Source: Bacillota bacterium
GTDB lineage: Bacteria; Bacillota; Clostridia; Acetivibrionales; DSM-1351
Assembly (NCBI GenBank): GCA_023391425.1
Contig: JAEWAX010000010.1
Coordinates: 1-17,334, forward strand
DNA length: 17,334 nt
Direction of reading: 5' to 3'
Shown here: piece by piece, positions 7,748 to 14,163 of the stretch
How positions within the stretch are numbered: position 1 is the first letter of the stretch
Layout: the number at the start of each line of letters is the position of its first letter
Made by a program: the position numbers and the translations under genes
Notes under the pieces: model-generated
What the model was told of the DNA's origin: nothing
Database searches by the model: none
What the model saw: only the letters and a program-made list of their open reading frames with translations

Positions 7748-8691
7748 AAAGGATTGACGAATATATTGAAAAAATATATAAAGATATTGATGTAAATGAT
7801 GAAGATACAGAAATACTAAAGGAAGAAATCAGAGAACATCTATATGATAAGGTTGCTGATTGTATGAAAAGCGGATATACAGAAGAACAAAGCATTGAGT
7901 TAGCCATAAATGATTTTGGTGATGAAGAGAGTTTTTCAAAGGAAATGAAATCAATTATAGTTAATCAAACTAAATTCACAGGTATCCTATTAAAATTAAG
8001 TATAATAATATTCATTATTGGATGTTTATTAAAAGTAGGCGGGTGGTGTTTAGAACATCAATACAGGGATAATTGGGATAAAACTAGGCCGATAACTGTA
8101 AATGATGTAATGGACGACATTAAACATATTTTAATTGAAAAAGATAAATTACTCGAAAATGACAAAAAAGATTTTGACAATATACTAGATAACTATAACA
8201 ATAAATACGATAATGGACTGTACGGCGTTAGAATACTAAAAGATAATGTGGTCTATTATGAATACAAGAGAGCGGTTCCTGCTGAACTATTAGATTCAGG
8301 ATCAGGAATGACGATGAGTGATAATGGTTGGGTAATCGAAAGAAAACAAACAGAGGTTGATAGCTACAGAAATATTTTTGTATGGAATGATATAATGAGA
8401 ATAAAAGATGTATCTAACTCTACGCATTTCAAATTGAAAAACCTAGGTTTTTGGTTAATATCACTTTCATGGATACTAATAGTAATGTATTACACTCAAA
8501 AGGCAATACTCAATGATAAATTAAATAAAAATATAATAGTGCTGCTTTCCTTGCAAACAATATTAATATATGCTACTTATACCAGTGATAAGGATATAAT
8601 CATGCCAACTGTTGCATTGTTCATGTTTTGTAATGCTATATATCCTAGGATTCTAGAGAGACTATATAAAAAGAAACTATTATCGGTATAA
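7744..8691 (+). CDS. HAAS-domain membrane protein coupled to PadR
   Basis: This 315-residue protein starts with a cytoplasmic helical HAAS (DUF1700-like) domain at about residues 1-75, with the typical LKEEIREHLYDKVADCM and SIELAINDFGDEE signatures. A transmembrane segment at about 79-98 follows, then a polar region at 99-232 that would lie outside the cell, then three further hydrophobic segments at about 233-252, 262-279 and 284-302. The extracytoplasmic region is not one I recognise. The ATGA overlap with the PadR gene implies a stoichiometric partnership. A plausible role is membrane signal input for the regulator, which is inference. No terminator was identified in the 170 bases downstream. 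Confidence 0.8.
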   Translation: MKRIDEYIEKIYKDIDVNDEDTEILKEEIREHLYDKVADCMKSGYTEEQSIELAINDFGDEESFSKEMKSIIVNQTKFTGILLKLSIIIFIIGCLLKVGGWCLEHQYRDNWDKTRPITVNDVMDDIKHILIEKDKLLENDKKDFDNILDNYNNKYDNGLYGVRILKDNVVYYEYKRAVPAELLDSGSGMTMSDNGWVIERKQTEVDSYRNIFVWNDIMRIKDVSNSTHFKLKNLGFWLISLSWILIVMYYTQKAILNDKLNKNIIVLLSLQTILIYATYTSDKDIIMPTVALFMFCNAIYPRILERLYKKKLLSV

Positions 8692-8862
8692 GCAGAGAAA
8701 TAAAGTTTTCTGGATAGTATTCAGGAGGATTCGAAAAACTAATTACAATATACGAAAAAACTTACTGTTTTAAAAGTATGTGAGTACTATTTAAACATAA
8801 TCTTCGAATCATATTGTGTCTGATATTGTTATGCGACAGCCCCAAGAGAAGAGGTGACATAT
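8692..8862. other. Intergenic region upstream of nuclease with inverted repeat
   Basis: GATTCGAA (8728-8735) is repeated inverted as TTCGAATC about 70 bases downstream, just upstream of the nuclease leader. No convincing promoter hexamers or terminator were identified. It may be a regulatory dyad or a chance match. Confidence 0.3.
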
Positions 8863-9684
8863 ATGAGGAAAAAAACAATAACAACATTAGCATCTATAGC
8901 TACTACCGCAGTAGTATTAGTTGGCAGTTACATTTTTCAAAATGAAAGTGATAAATTACCACTAGATGTTATGGTACAGGATAGTGTTACGCAAAATAGT
9001 GTCATTCAGAGTAGCTCAGAAAATAGTGATAATAACCAAAATAATTACGAAAAGAGCACTTCCAAAAAGGATAGTTCTGTACAAAATAATTCGAAACAAA
9101 GTACTGATAATCAGAGCAACTCAAAAAATAATACTGGAGTGCTAGAAAAAACTACATTTCCTGAATCAATAATAGAAACCCAAAAAGAAGGCATTGTACC
9201 TTTTGGCTACATTAATGCAAGTGTTACAAAGGTCACTGATGGTGATACGTTTCACATAAAATATGATAATCAGGATTACAAGGTTAGAATGCTTGATATT
9301 GACACCCCAGAGTCAGTAAAATCAGGTGTAGAACAACAGCCCTATTCAAAGGAGGCTTCTGATTTGACAAAGGAGGTATTAACAGGGAAAGAGGTTAAGC
9401 TTATATTTGAGAAGGATACAACAGATCAATTTAATAGGCTACTTGCCCACGTCATATTAGAAGATGGTACATATTATAATGCCCTGCTAGTGCAGAACGG
9501 GTATGCAATTTCAGTTTTTTATAGTCCCAATACCTTGCTTAAGGACTATTATTCTGAACTTCAAAGTAAAGCTATAGAAAATAAAGCTGGATTTTGGAAA
9601 CTACCTGAAAGCAAGCGGCCATTCATAAAGGATAGCAAAGGAAAACTTGTTTCAGCATACAAAATAGGAGCCAGGGCTGCATAG
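8863..9684 (+). CDS. Secreted or membrane-anchored thermonuclease (SNase domain)
   Basis: This is a calcium-dependent staphylococcal-nuclease-like enzyme that would hydrolyse DNA and RNA outside the membrane. The 273-residue protein starts at ATG 8863, six bases after GAGGTG; an in-frame GTG at 8854 lies inside that site. Residues 4-24 form a hydrophobic signal or anchor after MRKK. A Ser/Asn/Gln/Lys-rich linker spans about 38-100. The SNase domain covers about 118-250: DGD at 126-128, Arg142, the DTPE motif (Asp147, Glu150) and Arg192 match Asp19/Asp21, Arg35, Asp40, Glu43 and Arg87 of staphylococcal nuclease. No lipobox cysteine is seen, so it is either cleaved or anchored by the N-terminal helix. 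Confidence 0.92.
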   Translation: MRKKTITTLASIATTAVVLVGSYIFQNESDKLPLDVMVQDSVTQNSVIQSSSENSDNNQNNYEKSTSKKDSSVQNNSKQSTDNQSNSKNNTGVLEKTTFPESIIETQKEGIVPFGYINASVTKVTDGDTFHIKYDNQDYKVRMLDIDTPESVKSGVEQQPYSKEASDLTKEVLTGKEVKLIFEKDTTDQFNRLLAHVILEDGTYYNALLVQNGYAISVFYSPNTLLKDYYSELQSKAIENKAGFWKLPESKRPFIKDSKGKLVSAYKIGARAA

Positions 9685-9885
9685 TGGCGCATATAAGCAG
9701 ACTTCTAGGACTTAGGGAGTGTTATTCTCTCTTATGTTTTAGATATTAGACAAATTCTATAGATTGACTAAATTTTCTAAGTTTAGGACTTTAGCACTAG
9801 TTATTGTGGTAATTATTTTCTATATAAGCATTACGTAATATTTGGTAATATTATGTTGAACATTAGCATTTCTCCTTTAAGGGGG

Positions 9886-9915
9886 CATGGAGCCCAATAA
9901 GCTCCATGTTTTTTT
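9886..9915 (+). terminator. Intrinsic terminator
   Basis: CATGGAGC (9886-9893) and GCTCCATG (9901-9908) form a perfect 8-bp stem with a 7-base loop, followed by seven T. It lies 200 bases after the nuclease gene and would end its transcript. The 200 bases in between hold no gene that I can see. Confidence 0.9.
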
Positions 9916-9974
9916 GTTGTCTTTTTTACATCTGAACATAGTACTCACCTATTTATATTTCAAACCCTCCAGTA

Positions 9975-10123
9975 TGAATTTGAGAGAGGCCATTAATACT
10001 CCTAAAGAAAATGAAGATATTGTTTGTGCTGCCGATCGCTACATTACTGCACTGAACATGGCTGAAAAAGATGCTTTGGAAATGATGGCTATTCTTGATG
10101 GTATGAGGAAAAACAGAGGCTAA
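9975..10123 (+). pseudogene. Small hypothetical ORF or gene remnant
   Basis: A 49-residue frame starting MNLREAINTPKENEDIV and ending DGMRKNRG looks protein-like (charged, helical), but I do not recognise it. There is no ribosome binding site ahead of ATG 9975. The same frame opens upstream at ATG 9887, but that codon lies inside the terminator hairpin and the extra residues look unlike a protein start. It may be the 3' remnant of a truncated gene. Confidence 0.3.
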
Positions 10124-10168
10124 TAAATAGTTACTTCTAGAAAATTTCACAATGAAGGTGTTATAGCA

Positions 10169-10334
10169 ATGTCAACCGGAAGAAGTAAAAAGAAGTTGTG
10201 TAACAGAGTAGGCAGAACTCTATCTATATCACCTTGAAAAAAAAGAAACATTAGGCTATGATATAGTAGACTTAGTCTAGATGGATCGAGAGGGGAACAT
10301 GGACTTAGAAATTTACAAGTATAAGTTCAACTAA
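10169..10334 (+). pseudogene. Decayed small gene with one frameshift and one stop
   Basis: ATG 10169 follows AAGGTG by eight bases and opens a frame reading MSTGRSKKKLCNRV. If one G is removed near 10210 the frame continues as AELYLYHLEKKETLGYDIV, reaches a TAG at 10278, and then goes on as MDREGNMDLEIYKYKFN to a TAA near 10334. The continuity of plausible residues across both lesions suggests a former gene of about 55 codons. I do not recognise the family. It runs into the repeat-bearing region ahead of tsaD. Confidence 0.4.
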
Positions 10335-10436
10335 GTTTTCTTTATCGCCCTTATTTCTAGCTTAGCGATACTTATCGAATGTATAAGGGACAGAGATTAG
10401 TAGCGCTGCGAAGATAGAAGACTTAGTCTAGATGGA
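10268..10436 (-). repeat. Modular palindromic repeat, copy D (leftward), upstream of tsaD
   Basis: The segment is bounded by an 18-nt perfect direct repeat, AGACTTAGTCTAGATGGA, at 10268-10285 and 10419-10436. Inside it, CCCTTAT and ATAAGGG pair around an inner CGATA/TATCG hairpin (about 10349-10389). GATTAGTAGCGCTGC at 10395-10409 matches the core end of copies A, A' and A'' in the same leftward orientation. The left part overlaps the decayed gene. The right end stops 18 bases before the tsaD start. Confidence 0.6.
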
Positions 10437-10454
10437 GCAATTGTGGAGGAGAAA

Positions 10455-11465
10455 ATGGATACATTAATACTTGGAATAGAAAGTAGTTGTGATGAAACAG
10501 CTGCTTCAGTTATTAAGAATGGCAGATATATTATGTCAAACATTATATCAACTCAGATTGATTTGCATAAAAAATATGGTGGCGTAGTCCCAGAAATAGC
10601 ATCAAGAAAGCATGTGGAGTTAATAATACCAGTTATTAATCAAGCTCTTGATGAGGCAGGGGTATCACTATCAGATATAGATGCTATAGGAGTAACATAT
10701 GGGCCAGGCCTTGTTGGGGCACTATTAGTGGGACTAACTGCTGCTAAAGCGATTGCTTTTACTGCCCAGAAACCATTAGTAGGAGTCCATCACATTGAAG
10801 GACATATTGCTGCAAACTATTTGCAATACCCTGAATTGGAGCCACCATTTATTTGCCTTGTTGCATCAGGTGGACACAGCCATATTGTCCATGTTAAGGA
10901 TTACGGTGAATTTGAAATACTTGGACAGACAAGAGATGATGCAGCTGGTGAAGCTTTTGATAAAATCTCAAGAGCTATTGGCTTAGGATATCCAGGGGGG
11001 CCTTTAATAGATAAGTATGCATTACAAGGTAATAGTAAAGCAATTCCGTTTCCTAGAGTCCATTTCAGTGACGGCTCACTGGATTTCAGCTTTAGCGGAC
11101 TAAAAACTGCTACATTGAACTATCTAAATAGAATGGAGCAAACTGGAGAAAAAATAAATATTCCAGATGTTGCAGCCAGTTTCCAACAGGCTGTTGTGGA
11201 TGTGCTAGTGAAAAACACTATAGCAGCTGCAAAGGCGAAAAACATCAATAAGATAGCATTAGCTGGAGGCGTTGCCGCAAATACACAGCTTAGGGCTGAT
11301 ATGAAGAATATTGCAGAGAAGCAAGGTATTGAAGTAATGTATCCAGGCCTGATTTTGTGCACAGATAATGCTGCAATGATTGGATGTGCTGGTTACTATG
11401 AATATATTAAGGGAGAACGAGCAGGAATGGATTTGAATGCAATACCTGGATTAAAATTGTCATAA
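10455..11465 (+). CDS. tsaD: tRNA N6-adenosine threonylcarbamoyltransferase TsaD
   Basis: TsaD transfers the threonylcarbamoyl group to A37 of ANN-decoding tRNAs, working with TsaB and TsaE. The 336-residue protein is full length from ATG 10455; an in-frame GTG at 10443 lies just before the GGAGGAG site that serves 10455. Family motifs are IESSCDETAAS near the N-terminus, the metal-binding HHIEGH (His113, His117), ASGGHSH at 138-143, GEAFDK at 165-170, AGGVAAN at 270-276 and the CTDNA aspartate (Asp304). No tsaB, tsaE or rimI gene is adjacent in this window. It is flanked by repeat copies D and C in inverted orientation. Confidence 0.97.
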   Translation: MDTLILGIESSCDETAASVIKNGRYIMSNIISTQIDLHKKYGGVVPEIASRKHVELIIPVINQALDEAGVSLSDIDAIGVTYGPGLVGALLVGLTAAKAIAFTAQKPLVGVHHIEGHIAANYLQYPELEPPFICLVASGGHSHIVHVKDYGEFEILGQTRDDAAGEAFDKISRAIGLGYPGGPLIDKYALQGNSKAIPFPRVHFSDGSLDFSFSGLKTATLNYLNRMEQTGEKINIPDVAASFQQAVVDVLVKNTIAAAKAKNINKIALAGGVAANTQLRADMKNIAEKQGIEVMYPGLILCTDNAAMIGCAGYYEYIKGERAGMDLNAIPGLKLS

Positions 11466-11497
11466 TATCTATCTGTATCTACACATTAGTTTGATGT

Positions 11498-11690
11498 CTA
11501 AGATTCATATATGGCTATGATGCATTGGGAGTAAAAAACTCTCCTTGAAAATTAGAACTTGTCCGATGTCTGCTGCCGCTAATACTCCCACTTCAATAAG
11601 TGGAAGATAAGCGGCGCTACGACCCTGGATTGCGAGTTCTAAGACTTGAGGGAGAAAAGCCAATCCCTAAATCTAAGAACTCTACTTATC
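11498..11690 (+). repeat. Modular palindromic repeat, copy C (rightward)
   Basis: This is the most complete copy. A left hairpin module (11499-11555) pairs GGGAGT with ACTCTCC around an A-rich loop, within outer CTAA/TTAG arms. The 81-bp core 11563-11643 is 91% identical to copy B and keeps the GCCGCT / CCACTT / AAGTGG / AGCGGC nested hairpin unchanged. A right hairpin module (about 11644-11672), AGGGA pairing with TCCCT, leads to the terminal CTAAGAACTCT at 11673-11683. No coding frame is present. Confidence 0.85.
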
Positions 11691-12011
11691 CACAGGTTGA
11701 GAAATTATTTCAAAACTTCTGTTTAACAGTGATATTAATGGATACAGAGTTATGAAGTAAATTGACATATATTGTAATATAATCTGCAGTGCCTTGAATT
11801 GAGCCTGTTGTAGGAGATTACTCTAAAAACTGTGAATAAGAACTCGTAAATATTTTGTGGGTTATGTGGAAATATCTCAGAATATAGAGAAATTAAGTAT
11901 TACATAGCTGTGGATAAATATGTTGATAGTGTGAATAGAATTAGTTACTTTTGTAATATTAATTTGGAAATAGAATACAATATTTCTTTAGTAATAGAAA
12001 ACTGTGTATAG
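11686..12011. promoter_or_regulatory. Cluster of DnaA boxes in a gene-free AT-rich stretch
   Basis: Three perfect matches to the DnaA box TTATNCACA lie here: TTATCCACA at 11686-11694 (+), and its complement form TGTGAATAA at 11831-11839 (-) and TGTGGATAA at 11909-11917 (-). One-mismatch sites follow at 11930-11938 (TGTGAATAG) and 12003-12011 (TGTGTATAG), both minus. No gene is seen between 11690 and 12038. dnaA and dnaN are not in the window, so this may be a secondary DnaA-binding locus rather than the origin. Confidence 0.5.
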
Positions 12012-12033
12012 CTCAGTTCAAATTTTACATGAA

Positions 12034-12069
12034 AAAATAAGTAGGTTAGCTACGATTAGCCACCTACTT
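12034..12069 (-). terminator. Terminator after the lytic transglycosylase gene (possibly bidirectional)
   Basis: AAGTAGGT (12039-12046) pairs with ACCTACTT (12062-12069), with an inner GCTA/TAGC helix on the minus strand. On the minus strand the stem is followed by ATTTTTTC and lies about 46 bases past the stop codon. On the plus strand GTTTTTGTTTT follows, so it may also stop rightward transcripts. Confidence 0.8.
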
Positions 12070-12114
12070 GTTTTTGTTTTATACAATGTCTATGATGCAA
12101 GGAAAGTAAAAAAC

Positions 12115-12852
12115 TTACCTCTGAGCCAAAGAAACCTGCTTATATTGATTGTAATATTCGTTGACTTTTTGTACATAGTCTTGGGTTTCAGTAAAGGGGG
12201 GAATACCACTATATTTTTCAACACTATTTGGACCGGCATTATACGCGGCCAAAGCCAAGCTTACATCACCATTAAAGTTAGTTAATTGATCTTTTAAATA
12301 CAGTGTACCACCATTTATGTTCTGAGTAATATCAAAGGGATCTTTTACACCAAGGGCATCTGCTGTACCAGGCATTAATTGCATAAGACCTTGTGCACCT
12401 GATGATGAAATGGCAGTTGGATTAAAAGAGGATTCCTGCTTCATTACAGCACGAATTAAATCTTTATCCACACCATATTTGGTAGCTGCATTATCTATAG
12501 TTGAATTTATTAGATTCATTAATTCTGCTTTATCGCTTGGTATGTATGCCGTAGAATTAAGAAGTGCTTTACGTGCTTTCAAAACGTTGGTAGTTGTATC
12601 ATTTCCTGACTTGTCCAATAACTTGCTCAAATAATTTGTTAATTCAGAATTACCTGATAAATCTGAGGTATCTCCAGTCAAGCTGCTGTTAGGATCGTCT
12701 AAACCCAGCAAAGACGCATTTGCCAAGTATTTGTCAAATGTTACGTCAGAAGAATCTGAAGCATTTATGCTTAAGCCTGGAACAGAGCTAGCTAGTCTAC
12801 TATTTATTTCTGCTAATTTTTGTTGGAAAATAGCATCAATATCTAAATTCAT
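12115..12852 (-). CDS. Lytic transglycosylase (SLT domain)
   Basis: This enzyme would cleave the glycan strand of peptidoglycan, forming 1,6-anhydro-muramyl ends. The 245-residue protein begins at MNLDIDAIF, because GGAGGT sits four bases upstream of that ATG; longer in-frame starts lack a site. The C-terminal half (about 115-238) is a Slt/LysM-type transglycosylase domain with catalytic Glu140 in MKQESSFNP, GAQGLMQLMP at 152-161 and LAAYNAGP at 201-208. The N-terminal 110 residues are low in recognisable features. No signal peptide or transmembrane segment is seen, so its route to the wall is unclear; flagellar, spore or phage-type export are possibilities. It is transcribed leftward, alone or with the Cys-rich gene upstream. 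Confidence 0.92.
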   Translation of the reverse strand: MNLDIDAIFQQKLAEINSRLASSVPGLSINASDSSDVTFDKYLANASLLGLDDPNSSLTGDTSDLSGNSELTNYLSKLLDKSGNDTTTNVLKARKALLNSTAYIPSDKAELMNLINSTIDNAATKYGVDKDLIRAVMKQESSFNPTAISSSGAQGLMQLMPGTADALGVKDPFDITQNINGGTLYLKDQLTNFNGDVSLALAAYNAGPNSVEKYSGIPPFTETQDYVQKVNEYYNQYKQVSLAQR

Positions 12853-12930
12853 GTTTACCTCCAATATGAGCATATACACATGGTATAAAAATTACTATTT
12901 CTGAACTATAATAATTCAAGTCCTTAATAA

Positions 12931-12962
12931 ATAATAGTTTTACTATTACATAAAACTATTAT
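12931..12962. repeat. Perfect 12-bp inverted repeat upstream of transglycosylase gene
   Basis: ATAATAGTTTTA (12931-12942) and TAAAACTATTAT (12951-12962) form a perfect hairpin with an 8-base loop, about 80 bases upstream of the transglycosylase start. TAGTTTTAT recurs at about 12987. It may be an operator; the AT-only stem makes a terminator less likely. Confidence 0.45.
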
Positions 12963-13133
12963 AATATATGCGTTTGTTAAATCATAGTTTTATACAATAA
13001 TTAATATATCGGTAAGTGTAAATGATATGATAATAGAAGAATAGAATAAAACGTAGAAAAAATATAAAAACTACTAACATACTAATTACATTTTTTTGAA
13101 ATTATAAAGCAGGTGTTTAATATTTGTTATTTT

Positions 13134-13445
13134 CTAAGAAACCTCTATAAGCATTTTCTTTGAGAATTTCGAGCAGATATTTCTGGTAGTTCCATCAAAG
13201 TCTCTTGCAGAGAATAGCTTACATTTTCCTATATCTTGGTTTGGAGAATCTAATTGTACCAAGAAATATTCACAATGAACACATTTGAAATTAATCTGTT
13301 TGGAGGGTGATAATTCAGACAAATCTTTATACTTAAAGCAAACATAATCAGGCGTAACTACTCCGTGATATTTACACAAAATATCCTTAGTCAAATGTAG
13401 AGGTAATCCTCTCTCACAGGTATTACAGCACTTTGTCTGCTTCAT
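13134..13445 (-). CDS. Small protein of two tandem four-cysteine modules
   Basis: I do not recognise a named family, though small Cys-rich proteins of this look occur in Clostridia. Starting from the ATG at 13445 it has 103 residues; GGGTGG is five bases upstream, and a GTG at 13454 is an alternative start adding three residues. Counting from that GTG, module one is Cys10-x2-Cys13-x13-Cys27-x11-Cys39 ending CFKY, and module two is Cys58-x2-Cys61-x16-Cys78-x15-Cys94 ending CSKF. The repeated C-x2-C ... CK ... C-x-K-[Y/F] pattern suggests an internal duplication and two zinc or iron-sulfur sites. It has no signal peptide. A TATAAT lies upstream on the minus strand near 13485. A role in DNA binding or redox is possible but unproven. 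Confidence 0.7.
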   Translation of the reverse strand: MKQTKCCNTCERGLPLHLTKDILCKYHGVVTPDYVCFKYKDLSELSPSKQINFKCVHCEYFLVQLDSPNQDIGKCKLFSARDFDGTTRNICSKFSKKMLIEVS

Positions 13446-13597
13446 AGTTACCACCCTTTTTCCTTATGTTTAATACAATTTACATTATAACATTTGTAAT
13501 ATTAATAGTAAAAATATGGGAAATACATAATGTTCAATAAAAAAGTATGTATTAGTACAATGATGACGGAAAAAAGTAATTATTGAAGATATGTTGT

Positions 13598-13632
13598 TAT
13601 ACCTTCAAAAATATAATTTTCTAAGGTATAAT
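13598..13632 (+). promoter_or_regulatory. Promoter with overlapping inverted repeat for the DUF402-PHP pair
   Basis: TATAAT at 13627-13632 lies 17 bases after TTCAAA (13604-13609), a fair sigma-A promoter. An exact inverted repeat, TATACCTT (13598-13605) and AAGGTATA (13623-13630), brackets the spacer and overlaps both hexamers, as expected for a repressor operator. The binding protein is unknown. Confidence 0.5.
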
Positions 13633-13669
13633 AGCAATAAGCAAATTTTTATGTTTTTTAGGAGAGATT

Positions 13670-14152
13670 ATGAAAAAACCAAGTATTTTAAGAACTCGAT
13701 TTATTCCGTTTGAAACTGTTGATATTTCAAGTGATGAACTGTTATTTAGAAACGATGAGATTTTAATAACTAGATGGAAGGCTATTAAACCAAGAGCAGA
13801 TATATCAGGTGGAATTTCATATACGTTTCTAAAGGATGGTATTAAAATTAGCAGATTCTACGATGCTGACAAAAAGTTTGCATATTGGTATTGTGACATA
13901 ATAGACGTGAAGTATGATAATACTATAGACCAGTATACATTTATAGACTTATTACTTGATGTAAAGCTGATGGCTGACGGAACAATGAAGGTTCTGGATG
14001 CAGATGAGCTTGCTATAGCACTTGAAGAAGGTTTGATTACTCAGGAGCAGGCATGTAGTTCCTTGAAGAAAATGGACAGTATATTGCAAAAAGTCTACAA
14101 AAATAATTTCCCGCCGGCGATATGCTTAGAGGAAAAATACTGGGAAGTGTAG
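13670..14152 (+). CDS. DUF402 family protein
   Basis: This 160-residue protein belongs to the DUF402 (FAU-1/Ntdp-like) family. The segment AYWYCDIIDVKYDNTID followed by YTFIDLLLDVKLMADG and VLDADEL is the typical core, carrying the acidic residues thought to bind metal. Related Firmicutes proteins have been reported as nucleoside tri- and diphosphate phosphatases, so hydrolysis of nucleotides is a reasonable guess but not shown here. GGAGAG precedes ATG 13670. It lies 11 bases ahead of the PHP gene, forming a two-gene operon of putative phosphohydrolases, with a promoter and dyad at 13598-13632. Confidence 0.8.
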   Translation: MKKPSILRTRFIPFETVDISSDELLFRNDEILITRWKAIKPRADISGGISYTFLKDGIKISRFYDADKKFAYWYCDIIDVKYDNTIDQYTFIDLLLDVKLMADGTMKVLDADELAIALEEGLITQEQACSSLKKMDSILQKVYKNNFPPAICLEEKYWEV

Positions 14153-14163
14153 GTTAATAATCA

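Noticed and set aside
9887..9974. Upstream extension of the small frame starting at ATG 9887
   Set aside because: The start codon lies within a strong terminator hairpin and the residues are encoded by its T-tract and low-complexity DNA.
12004..12285. 93-codon plus-strand frame
   Set aside because: It runs through the transglycosylase terminator and antisense to the transglycosylase gene, whose frame has clear SLT motifs.
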